This document shows, piece by piece, positions 1-7,276 of a stretch of 51,811 bases of DNA. Position 1 is the stretch's first letter. Each line of letters opens with the position of its first letter. This DNA is from Firmicutes bacterium HGW-Firmicutes-8 (GTDB lineage: Bacteria; Bacillota; Thermincolia; Thermincolales; UBA2595), in contig PGZN01000031.1 in the NCBI GenBank assembly GCA_002840165.1, positions 1 to 51,811 of the forward strand. Direction: 5' to 3'. Below the pieces are notes generated by a model. It was not told the DNA's origin. It made no database searches and was given only the letters and a program-made list of their open reading frames with translations. The position numbers were made by a program, and so were the translations under genes.

Positions 1-184
1 CATGTCTTGTGAGGATTCGTTCAGCAATTGATCTCGTACTATGAGATGCTTTTCTAGCACTTTGTGATAAAACTGATCCTGCTAAAGACTTAGTTGTACC
101 ACTACATTTACTGTCTTTTAGAACTCTAGAAGCCGAACTAACAATTTTAGAACTAGTTGTCTTTGTACTACGATTTCTTGCCAT
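1..184 (-). CDS. Small Ser/Thr/Lys-rich hypothetical protein (C-terminus cut by window edge)
   Basis: An ATG on the minus strand at 184-182 follows an AGAGGT-like ribosome site (complement of about 190-197) and opens a frame that runs off the left edge with no stop, giving 61 residues. The protein begins MARNRSTKTTSSK and contains SSASRVLKDSK and SLAGSVLSQ, and is extremely rich in Ser, Thr, Lys and Arg. From memory, short proteins with this S-K-A-S-x-V-L-x-D and AGSALSQ pattern are common in accessory islands and are annotated only as hypothetical. No domain, signal peptide or membrane segment is visible. It points away from the WG-repeat gene, so it is a separate unit. Function unknown; I am fairly sure it is a real gene because of the ribosome site and the family-like pattern. 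Confidence 0.6.
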   Translation of the reverse strand, partial: MARNRSTKTTSSKIVSSASRVLKDSKCSGTTKSLAGSVLSQSARKASHSTRSIAERILTRH

Positions 185-239
185 AAGAAAAACCTCTCAA
201 TCAATGTGAATGTTTGATATTATTATAGCATTTAGTATG

Positions 240-400
240 AAATTAGTCTATTATTGGTGCACCAGACGATATCGGTATCACGATTATTGCAGATACCTGG
301 GCGGGGTATGCGAGTACGAAACCGCGCCAGCGTGCGTATCGGGCCAGTCCGGTTTGGTTAGCCAATATGCGGTAGGTAAAATTCCGTCTTGCGGGTAAAC
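240..400. repeat. Hairpin repeat copy 1 (diverged)
   Basis: First of three related ~90-bp blocks. The recognisable core here is ATACCTGGGCGGGGTAT, then CCGCGCCAGCGTG, TCGGGCCAGTCC and GGTTAGCC. Order and spacing match the copies at 2757-2850 and 3550-3645, but this copy is the most diverged and its hairpin is only about 5 bp. It sits directly upstream of the WG-repeat gene. A 62-codon frame running through it has no convincing ribosome site and is not called. No gene is seen between 185 and 428. Confidence 0.6.
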
Positions 401-428
401 GTCACTAGATAAAACAGGGGGCTAAAAA

Positions 429-2675
429 ATGTCTGATGAAAAACCAGGTTGTCTAGGATTTATACTTCAAACACTAGGATTAATGCCTAAACAATCAACA
501 CCGATAAAAGAAGTCTTTCCGTATGCACAAACTATATTAATTTGTATCGTTTTAGTTTTAGGGGGTGTTGCTCCAGCATTGGCAGTAAATACCTCCGGTT
601 ATACGGTTGCTATACCCTGTGTGTTTGAAGACGGTTCAGTTTTTTTCGGTGGTATGGCACCTGTAAAAAATAACGGTAAATATGGTTTAATTGACAAGGC
701 CGGCAATGTAGTTGCTCCATTCGTGTATGACTCCTTTAGTGGTCATTACTCATCAGGCTCTGATGAAATTCAGAGTTCTTATTTCGTTGCCATACAGAAT
801 GAGAAATGGGGAGTTATTGATAAATCAGGAAGACCTGTGGTACCGTGTAAATATGATGGGATTTGGAATGGCGGGAACAGACTGGCTATTGTCGGCATTG
901 GGAATTGGGTGCCGCCAGGACCACCCAATTTAGATGGTCTATGGGGGCTTGTTGACCTCCGGACCGGCAGGGAAATTTTGCCTGTAAAGTACAAAAGAAT
1001 TTTTCCATCTGATGATTTTTCGTTGTTCGCTGTTGACCTGAAAAATACGTCAGGGGTAATTGACAGGTCTGGAAAGTTCACAGTGCCGCTAGGTAAATAT
1101 GATTATATTATGTATCCTTTAAACTCAGAATTAATCTTGGCTTCGAACAACGGAATGTTTGGCATTATCGACAAATCAGGCAAAGTTATTAACCCTTTTG
1201 TCTACAGTGAAATTGGCACTTTTTGGAACGGTATTGCTTATGCGATAAAAGGAAGTAAATTCGGTGTTATAAACGTCTCTGGCAAGATAGTTGTTCCGTT
1301 CCAATATGATGCCGGTGAAGTTTTAATAAATGGCGCCAGTTATATGATTCAGAGAGATAAAATCACGATATTTGACAAGACAGGTAAAGTTATTGCTTCT
1401 GCTGGTAAATACGATGGCGTTATAGATGTAGCCCGCATTCATTTCAGCGGAACATATCATAGCGGAAACATAGACGGTGGTAATCTGATTTATGTGGAGC
1501 GTGGTGGAAAATTTGGCGCCATTGATACAACAGGCAAAGAGATCATTTCTCCGAAATATGACAGCATTGAAGGAATAGCAGGCAATTTGATATATGTGCA
1601 GCGTGGTGGGAAAATCGGCGCTATCGATATAACAGGCCAAGAAATTGTTCCGCTGATATACACCGGAATTAGAGAAATAATGAATGGGTTGGCAGTTGTC
1701 ATAGATAATGATAAATGCACAGTAATCAACCAAAGCGGCAAGGCCATTCTGCCTCTTGATAAATACGGCGGCACTCTTGATGAAAACGGTACTCTTGGTG
1801 GATACGGCATAATTATTCTTGATGATGGATGTGTCCAGATATTGTCTACAGAATCTAAATGGGGCCTTATAGACTACAACGGCGATACGATTTTGCCTTG
1901 TGAATATGAGTCCATCGGCAATATGAATGACGGTTATGTTGCAGTACAAAATGAAAAAGGGTACGCCCTATTCAATAAAGACGGTCAGATTATTGTCCCG
2001 TTCGGGGACTTCGAATCCATTGGTAATATAAATGAAAATATGGCATCTGTCACTAAAGATGGTCTGACCGGTTTTATAAGCCTGCCGGAGTATATTGCAC
2101 CTCCGGATGGTTGGGCCAAACCTGAGGTTGACCGCGCGATTGCTGCAGGACTTGTTCCGGAAGATATGTGCAGAAAATATCAGGACAATATTATAAGAGT
2201 CGATTTCTGCCGTCTTGCCGTTAACCTTATTGAAGTAAAAACTGGCATGAAGGTGGATGTTTTTATGAAGACCCGCGGTATGTCCGACCGCGTATCTGAC
2301 CCGATAGTATTCACTGACACTGGTGACCCGTATGTTATAGCAGCAAGCAGTCTTGGAATTGTAAACGGTGTGGGAAATAATAAATTTGACCCAACAGGTA
2401 AAATCAAAAGACAAGATGCCGCTGTCATGCTCAAGCGAACGGCAGAAGTGCTTGATTTTACTGAACCCAACGGAACTCCTGAAGTTTTTGCCGACAGCGA
2501 TAAATTTTCCGGTTATGCAGCTGACGCAATAGATTTTGTTTCTGCGGCAGCTGATAAAGAAAGCGGTAACAAGGTTATGGGAGGCACAGACAATAATAAT
2601 TTCTCGCCCCTTGACACTTATACTAGACAGCAGGCATATATGATAATACTGCGAATATATAACGCGATGAGATAA
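429..2675 (+). CDS. WG-repeat surface protein with C-terminal SLH domains
   Basis: A 748-residue protein, start ATG with an AGGGGG site at 416-421. Residues ~34-53 form one hydrophobic segment ending ALAVN, likely a signal peptide or anchor, although a 30-residue polar stretch precedes it. Residues ~75-560 are about 13 WG-type repeats of the form K-x-G-[LVA]-I-[DN]-x-[ST]-G-x-x-[IV]-x-P-x-x-Y-D, for example KWGVIDKSGRPVVPCKYD and KFGVINVSGKIVVPFQYD. From ~570 to the end are three SLH-like units (FTDTGDPYVIAASSLGIV, FADSDKFSGYAADAIDF), which bind secondary cell-wall polymers in Gram-positive-type S-layers. I infer a wall-attached extracellular protein that binds unknown ligands through the WG repeats. 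It lies between repeat copies 1 and 2 with no operon partner. Its AT-rich codons differ from the housekeeping genes to the right, so recent acquisition is plausible. Confidence 0.85.
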   Translation: MSDEKPGCLGFILQTLGLMPKQSTPIKEVFPYAQTILICIVLVLGGVAPALAVNTSGYTVAIPCVFEDGSVFFGGMAPVKNNGKYGLIDKAGNVVAPFVYDSFSGHYSSGSDEIQSSYFVAIQNEKWGVIDKSGRPVVPCKYDGIWNGGNRLAIVGIGNWVPPGPPNLDGLWGLVDLRTGREILPVKYKRIFPSDDFSLFAVDLKNTSGVIDRSGKFTVPLGKYDYIMYPLNSELILASNNGMFGIIDKSGKVINPFVYSEIGTFWNGIAYAIKGSKFGVINVSGKIVVPFQYDAGEVLINGASYMIQRDKITIFDKTGKVIASAGKYDGVIDVARIHFSGTYHSGNIDGGNLIYVERGGKFGAIDTTGKEIISPKYDSIEGIAGNLIYVQRGGKIGAIDITGQEIVPLIYTGIREIMNGLAVVIDNDKCTVINQSGKAILPLDKYGGTLDENGTLGGYGIIILDDGCVQILSTESKWGLIDYNGDTILPCEYESIGNMNDGYVAVQNEKGYALFNKDGQIIVPFGDFESIGNINENMASVTKDGLTGFISLPEYIAPPDGWAKPEVDRAIAAGLVPEDMCRKYQDNIIRVDFCRLAVNLIEVKTGMKVDVFMKTRGMSDRVSDPIVFTDTGDPYVIAASSLGIVNGVGNNKFDPTGKIKRQDAAVMLKRTAEVLDFTEPNGTPEVFADSDKFSGYAADAIDFVSAAADKESGNKVMGGTDNNNFSPLDTYTRQQAYMIILRIYNAMR

Positions 2676-2756
2676 CCAGTAAGGAGCACACCTATCGTCT
2701 CTTGCGATTTGGGGCGCCTTGGCCGAAGAGTAGATGTGGTCTCTGAGAATGCTTTA

Positions 2757-2852
2757 CATTAATACCCTGGGAGGGTATTGTATGAACTGCACCAGCTTGT
2801 GGGGCGGGCCAGTTCGTTTAGCCCGGGTGCGGTGAAATCGGACGCAATTATA
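2757..2852. repeat. Hairpin repeat copy 2
   Basis: Second block of the family. It carries AATACCCTGGGAGGGTATT, a stem of 8 bp on a GGG loop, followed by GTATGAACTGCACCAG, GGGCGGGCCAGTTCG and TTTAGCCC. It matches copy 3 almost base for base through the hairpin and its right side. It separates the WG-repeat gene from the PD-(D/E)XK-like gene. Confidence 0.75.
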
Positions 2853-2911
2853 TTTCTTTTCCTTAGCTTGTCACTTAGGCAATTCATATGAATTATTTTG
2901 GGAGTGAGTTT

Positions 2912-3421
2912 ATGAGTAAAAAAATAAGTTCTTGGCATGTTGGTGTAGCAGCTGAGGCATTTGCAGCAGGGGTTTTTGCTCGTTGTGGATATGACGTATC
3001 AGTTCAGTACGGTGCAAACCAACCTGAATATGATTTGATTATTTCAAAAGGAGAAAAGCTTTTAAAAGTTTCAGTCAAAGGAAGTCAAGATGGTGGTTGG
3101 GGATTGACACAATCGTATATGAAAAATCGCGATTATCATCAAGCTGCGCATAATTGGATGAAGAGGCATAGAGCAAAAACAATTATATGTTTTGTTCAAT
3201 TCATAAACACGGACTTACTAGAAATGCCAAGGCTTTATCTTGCAACTCCGTATGAAGTCGCCGAATTTCTCAAACAGTCGGCCAATGGAAGAGGCGATAC
3301 CATTCTTCAAGAAGAACATCATTGGGGTCCCCGCGCGTATGCAGCGGGAACTGTAGATAAAATTCCTGATAAGTGGATTTTTTTAAAGGAAAGAGTAGAA
3401 GAATTGTTTGATCTTGCATGA
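2912..3421 (+). CDS. PD-(D/E)XK-fold-like hypothetical protein
   Basis: A 169-residue cytoplasmic protein without signal or membrane segments. ATG 2912 is chosen because GGGAGTGAG (2900-2908) lies just before it; an in-frame ATG at 2888 has no such site. The N-terminal half holds a pattern like the PD-(D/E)XK nuclease fold: a helix with Glu (AAEAFAAGVFARCGYDV), then YDLII with the acidic residue, a short gap, and VSVKGS supplying the Lys. Many Holliday-junction resolvase-like and restriction-like proteins share this order. The rest (HQAAHNWMKRHRAKTIICFV and onward) has no motif I recognise. A nuclease or nucleic-acid-binding role is inference only. It stands alone between hairpin repeat copies 2 and 3 and is AT-rich like the WG gene, which suggests both arrived as mobile cargo. 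Confidence 0.65.
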   Translation: MSKKISSWHVGVAAEAFAAGVFARCGYDVSVQYGANQPEYDLIISKGEKLLKVSVKGSQDGGWGLTQSYMKNRDYHQAAHNWMKRHRAKTIICFVQFINTDLLEMPRLYLATPYEVAEFLKQSANGRGDTILQEEHHWGPRAYAAGTVDKIPDKWIFLKERVEELFDLA

Positions 3422-3477
3422 AATTCTTACTTAAAGAGGCATAGAAATTTATTATTCGAAAGCTTTGGCGGTGCGTC

Positions 3478-3645
3478 CGACATCGCCTTACAACAGGCTA
3501 AACAGCTCTGCTCCACTCCAACCCAACTGTCCCCGTCCTCGTCATCACAGTTCATACAATACCCTGGGAGGGTATTGTATGAACCGCGCCAGGCTGTTGG
3601 TCGGGCCAGTACGTTTAGCCGATATACGTTATGTGAAATCGTGAT
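3478..3645. repeat. Hairpin repeat copy 3 with long fold-back
   Basis: The best-preserved copy. A perfect 15-bp stem, TTCATACAATACCCT against AGGGTATTGTATGAA, closes on a GGG loop (3551-3583). Further out, GGCTAAAC near 3496 pairs with GTTTAGCC near 3612, and CCAAC elements also oppose each other, so the whole 3480-3640 stretch can fold into one imperfect hairpin of about 160 nt. The right half aligns to copies 1 and 2; the left half does not align to the sequence left of copy 2. Confidence 0.75.
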
Positions 3646-4030
3646 TTTAATTTGGGGTCTAAAGATAAAATAAAAAAGCATTGGAAATGTTTCACACTCC
3701 AACGCTAAAAATGTTTTGCGGCTATTCGAAATTAAATTTATTAGATACTACTCGATCCAGTGAAATAAGTTTTGAAAGAGTTTTTGAGGAAGTCATACCT
3801 ATATTATACCGAATTTTAGTAAAAAAAGCTATGGAGAAAATCACGACATCGCCCCAAACCAGCCTTTTGGTAGAAAGCTGATGTTTGTTTAATTCCATAC
3901 CCTTTGTGGTCTTTCTTTTTCCCTTAGACCACTAAGAAATGCCCGTTAGCCTTTGTGTTAAAAAAAGAATCTGGGCCCAAATTTTTTGATTGCAACTTTG
4001 CTGTGCTAGGAACTTGTGGCCCAGTTTTAT

Positions 4031-4110
4031 TGTTTTATCCGCGTCGTTTAATCCGCGTTATCCGCGTCATCCGCGGCCTTTTTCAAATGTTTGATTGCAG
4101 CTTTGCCTCG
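4031..4110. repeat. TCCGCG dispersed repeat, solo copy
   Basis: Four spaced ATCCGCGT-like units ending in ATCCGCGTCATCCGCGGC, then TTTTTCAAATGTTTGATTG and GCAGCTTTGC. The same block, including the trailing TTTGA(T/C)TGCAGCTTTGCTGC hairpin, recurs at 5671-5751 and 13561-13640. Inverted partial copies lie at 5291-5344 and 13391-13430. This copy has no inverted partner nearby. Confidence 0.75.
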
Positions 4111-4200
4111 TTTCGCTCAATGCGGAACGAGGCATTTTCCAGTGAAACAGTTGAAACTGCATAAAAACCATCCCCCGGTAAAAGATTAATCTTAAACTAC

Positions 4201-4250
4201 TAGCAACTAGCAACTAGCAACTAGCAACTAGCAACTAGCAACTAGCAACT
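4201..4250. repeat. Heptanucleotide tandem array (TAGCAAC)x7
   Basis: Seven exact TAGCAAC units occupy 4201-4249, ending 7 bp before the AGGGGG ribosome site of the lactate dehydrogenase gene. The same heptad recurs, in both orientations, around 16718-16741 and 16893-16927. Confidence 0.95.
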
Positions 4251-4271
4251 GATTTTCAGGGGGTGAAGGCA

Positions 4272-5228
4272 TTGTCAGGAAACGAGCTGCCGATACGTAA
4301 GGTGGCCATAGTTGGAGCGGGTTATGTCGGGGCTACTTCGGCATATGCCATGATTATAAGCGGGTTATGTTCCGAATTGGTGCTGATCGATTTGAACAGA
4401 GACAAACTTCAAGGGGAAGTTATGGATTTACTGCATGGGGCTTCTTTTGTAAAACCGGTGCAGATTATGGCCGGGGACTACCCTGATGCAGCCGGCGCCA
4501 ATGTAGTGGTGATTGCGGCGGGAGTAAATCAGAAGCCCGGGGAAACCAGGATGGACCTGGTTAACAAAAATACGGAAGTATTTAAAGAAATTGTGCCAAA
4601 GATATGCCGGGTCTGTCCTGAGGCGATATTGCTGGTCGTCACAAACCCGGTTGATGTGCTGACTTATGTTACCCTGAAACTGTCAGGGTTTCCTGCCAGC
4701 CGGGTAATCGGCTCAGGGACAATCCTCGACAGTTCCCGGTTCCGCCAAGTGTTGAGCGATTTTCTGAGGGTTGCGGCAGTCAATATCCACGCCTATATTA
4801 TTGGTGAGCACGGAGATACCGAGGTTCCTGTTTGGAGCTTGGCCAATGTGGCCGGGATACCTTTGGCTGAATACTGTAATTCCTTGCAAAATCTGTGCCG
4901 GCCCTTAGATAAGGACAAGTTATTCAGAGAAGTAAAAAATGCCGCGTATCAAATAATTAAAGGCAAGGGGGCCACATATTATGCCGTAGGGTTGGCGGTC
5001 AGAAGGATTATGGAAGCGGTGCTGCGTGACGAAAATTCTATTCTCACCGTATCAAGTTCAATCAATGATGTTTACGGGGTTTCCGATGTCTGTCTCAGCC
5101 TGCCGTCCATTGTCAATCTTTCGGGAGTCTCCGAGGTACTAAAGCTCCCTGTCAGCCAGGAGGAAAAAGACGCGTTCCTCCATTCAGCCGAGACTGTGAA
5201 AGGTGTTATCAGCCAGCTGAAACTGTAA
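4272..5228 (+). CDS. ldh: L-lactate dehydrogenase
   Basis: Interconverts pyruvate and L-lactate with NAD(H) in the cytoplasm. The 318-residue protein shows the Rossmann GAGYVGA near residue 16, GVNQKPGETR (Gln as in lactate rather than malate dehydrogenases, with the mobile-loop Arg), TNPVDV near 125, and the active-site IGEHGDTEVPVWS with His at about 180. Length is normal for the family. TTG 4272 is preferred because AGGGGG (4257-4262) gives 9-bp spacing; GTG 4263 would abut the ribosome site. The gene is monocistronic in appearance, with repeat-filled spacers of more than 600 bp on both sides. The heptad array directly upstream could affect its leader. Gln at the specificity position makes malate dehydrogenase unlikely. 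Confidence 0.92.
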   Translation: MSGNELPIRKVAIVGAGYVGATSAYAMIISGLCSELVLIDLNRDKLQGEVMDLLHGASFVKPVQIMAGDYPDAAGANVVVIAAGVNQKPGETRMDLVNKNTEVFKEIVPKICRVCPEAILLVVTNPVDVLTYVTLKLSGFPASRVIGSGTILDSSRFRQVLSDFLRVAAVNIHAYIIGEHGDTEVPVWSLANVAGIPLAEYCNSLQNLCRPLDKDKLFREVKNAAYQIIKGKGATYYAVGLAVRRIMEAVLRDENSILTVSSSINDVYGVSDVCLSLPSIVNLSGVSEVLKLPVSQEEKDAFLHSAETVKGVISQLKL

Positions 5229-5290
5229 AGAATAAAAGAAAACATAGAGTCCCTTATGCCAAAGCTGTAGTCAAAACGGAAATAACCAAA

Positions 5291-5751
5291 AACAGCCGCG
5301 GATGACGCGGATGCACGCGGATTTTAAAAGACGCGGATAAAACATAAAAAAAGACTTCAAAAAATACCGCGGCTGAATTAAAAAGGAAAACTTTTGCCAC
5401 AAAGACTCGCAGGCGACACGGTTAACACTGATGAACACGGATATGGCGCGGATGGACACTGATTTGGATGCCGAGAATTTAGGAGCAAAAATAAATAATT
5501 TAATAAAACAAAAAACAGTCTCCGGTCATTCAAGTTTACTTTTCTACTCAACAGAAGTGCGGCTTATAGTGAGACATGGATTGATTGCCAGGTCCACATT
5601 TTAATGAGAAGACCGGAGGGTTGGGATACCTGTGGTATATGTTTTTGTATATAATGGTTTTTTTTATTGTCTTATCCGCGTCGTTCTAATCCGCGTTTAT
5701 CCGCGTCATCCGCGGCTGCTTTTGGTTTTTTTTGATTGCAGCTTTGCTGCT
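5291..5751. repeat. MITE-like element bounded by inverted TCCGCG repeats
   Basis: The left end (5291-5344) carries GCCGCGGATGACGCGGAT and further CGCGGAT units; the right end (5671-5751) carries the inverse ATCCGCGTCATCCGCGGC. The interior is AT-rich and noncoding. It also contains TGATGAACACGGATATGG-like units (5430-5455), an 8-bp inverted pair CTCCGGTC (5520-5527)/GACCGGAG (5611-5618), and ATACC-TGT-GGTAT at about 5627-5639. No gene is seen in the whole spacer 5229-5861. Confidence 0.6.
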
Positions 5752-5861
5752 ATTCAGTCCCTTTTTAGTGAGACAAAAAGGAATTAGGTAAATATTTGTA
5801 GAATTAAGGTGTCATTCAGATAGCCTTGATAAAAGGTAAAAAAAAGTTAAGGGGTTTGCGT

Positions 5862-7271
5862 ATGGGTACCAAACAGGCAAAACTAAGGCGGCTTCCTGCT
5901 ATCAGTGTAATCCTGGAGGATGACAGGGTTAAGGAATTGGCAGTATCCCACCCACATATGATTATTGCGGAAGCAGCTTCTGAAGTGGTTCAGGGTATCA
6001 GGGAAACAATCCTGCGGGAGGGAAATGAAGGTGGGACTGAACAAGATTTATCTGCAATTGTCGATAAGGTGATATCGCGGGTTGACGAAAAAAGCCGCCC
6101 TAACCTGAGAAAGGTTATCAATGCCACCGGAATAGTACTGCACACTAATTTGGGCAGGTCTGTCCTGGCGGAAGCGGCTGTTCAGGCAATTAATGAGATA
6201 GCGGGGGGCTACTCAAATCTGGAACTTGACTTGGAGACAGGTGAACGGGGGACAAGGTATTCCCATGTGGAGGAGCTGTTATGCTGCTTGACCGGGGCGG
6301 AAGCCGGGCTTGTCGTCAACAATAATGCCGCTGCCGTGCTGTTAATTCTCAATACCCTGGCCAGGGGTAAAGAGGTTGTTGTTTCCCGGGGGCAGATGGT
6401 TGAAATAGGGGGTTCTTTTCGGATTCCGGACGTCATGGCCCAGAGCGGGGCAATCTTGGTGGAGGTCGGGTCAACGAACAAGACCCACCTGCGTGACTAT
6501 GAACGGGCTGTAAATGATGAAACGGCGCTGCTGTTGAAAGTACATACGAGCAATTACAAAATTGTCGGGTTTACTGCTGAAGTATCCGGGTCCGACCTGG
6601 CCAAACTGGGCCAAAAAAAGGGTCTCCCGGTATATGAAGACTTAGGCAGCGGTACCCTTATTGATTTTAGTAAATATGGGGTTTCTCACGAACCGACGGT
6701 GCGTGAGAGTGTTGCTTCCGGTTTAGATATAGTTTCCTGCAGCGGGGACAAACTGTTTGGCGGCCCCCAGTCCGGCATAATTGTCGGGCGCCGGGAGATA
6801 ATCGACAAGATTAAGAAAAACCCCCTGACAAGGGCTTTAAGGGTCGATAAGTTCACCCTGGCGGCCATGGAAGCTACCCTGAGGATGTATTCTGATGAGG
6901 AAAAAGCTGTATTGGAGATTCCAACGATAAATATGATTACGATGCCCCGGGAAGAACTGCGCGCGCGGGCTAAAAACCTGGGGGCCAGGATGAGAAAAAG
7001 GCTGGGCGCCCGGGTTGAAATAGAAATTACGCAAGGGTTTTCCCAGGTCGGCGGCGGAGCCTTACCGGAAGAGAATATACCTACGTTTATAGTTTCCTTA
7101 AACCCTAAAGTGATGACTGTAAATGCCCTCGAAGAAAGATTAAGGAAAATGGAACCGCCGGTCCTGGCCAGAATCCAGAAAGACCGCCTGCTCTTTGACC
7201 CCAGGACGATGTTAGACGGGGATGCGGACTTAGTTTTAAGCCACCTGGGGAAAATCATGGAAACGGGGTGA
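5862..7271 (+). CDS. selA: L-seryl-tRNA(Sec) selenium transferase
   Basis: PLP enzyme converting seryl-tRNA(Sec) to selenocysteyl-tRNA(Sec) with selenophosphate from SelD. ATG 5862 is chosen because AAGTTAAGGGG precedes it; an upstream in-frame TTG at 5826 lacks a site. The 469 residues match the usual ~465. Visible motifs are INATGIVLHTNLGRS (near 87-101), VNNNAAAVLL, ETGERGTRYSHVEELL, and the PLP-lysine motif SCSGDKLFGGPQSG with Lys near 297 (295 in E. coli). It is the first gene of selA-selD-bshC, with only 5 bp to selD. selB and the tRNA gene selC are not in the window, so the pathway must be completed elsewhere. Confidence 0.95.
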   Translation: MGTKQAKLRRLPAISVILEDDRVKELAVSHPHMIIAEAASEVVQGIRETILREGNEGGTEQDLSAIVDKVISRVDEKSRPNLRKVINATGIVLHTNLGRSVLAEAAVQAINEIAGGYSNLELDLETGERGTRYSHVEELLCCLTGAEAGLVVNNNAAAVLLILNTLARGKEVVVSRGQMVEIGGSFRIPDVMAQSGAILVEVGSTNKTHLRDYERAVNDETALLLKVHTSNYKIVGFTAEVSGSDLAKLGQKKGLPVYEDLGSGTLIDFSKYGVSHEPTVRESVASGLDIVSCSGDKLFGGPQSGIIVGRREIIDKIKKNPLTRALRVDKFTLAAMEATLRMYSDEEKAVLEIPTINMITMPREELRARAKNLGARMRKRLGARVEIEITQGFSQVGGGALPEENIPTFIVSLNPKVMTVNALEERLRKMEPPVLARIQKDRLLFDPRTMLDGDADLVLSHLGKIMETG

Positions 7272-7276
7272 ATTCT

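Larger units (their letters stand above)
3646..4256. other. Gene-poor spacer with repeats
   Basis: I see no supported gene. A hairpin AGCATTGGA/TCCAACGCT (3677-3706) followed, on the minus strand, by a T-run resembles a minus-strand terminator, but no minus-strand gene ends here. A 66-codon plus-strand frame (3681-3881) lacks a ribosome site and known motifs. From 3980 on there is a TTGATTGCAACTTTGCTG motif, then a TCCGCG repeat element (4031-4110), then the heptad array (4201-4250). Confidence 0.5.

Noticed and set aside
210-398. 62-codon open frame upstream of the WG-repeat gene
   Set aside because: It runs through hairpin repeat copy 1, has no convincing ribosome site and no family-like composition.
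240-3645. Calling the hairpin repeats integron attC sites
   Set aside because: Only copy 3 has a GTTATGT-like end, the core pair RYYYAAC/GTTRRRY is not seen in any copy, and no integrase lies in the window. Kept as an open observation.
3681-3881. 66-codon open frame
   Set aside because: No ribosome site, starts inside a hairpin, no recognisable motif; treated as spacer.
3955-4164. Open frame rich in R-V-I-R-V-I-R-G
   Set aside because: It is a translation of the TCCGCG dispersed repeat, not a gene.
5519-5620. selC tRNA(Sec) upstream of selA
   Set aside because: There is an 8-bp inverted pair, but no T-loop (GGTTCGA), long variable arm or UCA anticodon stem could be found.
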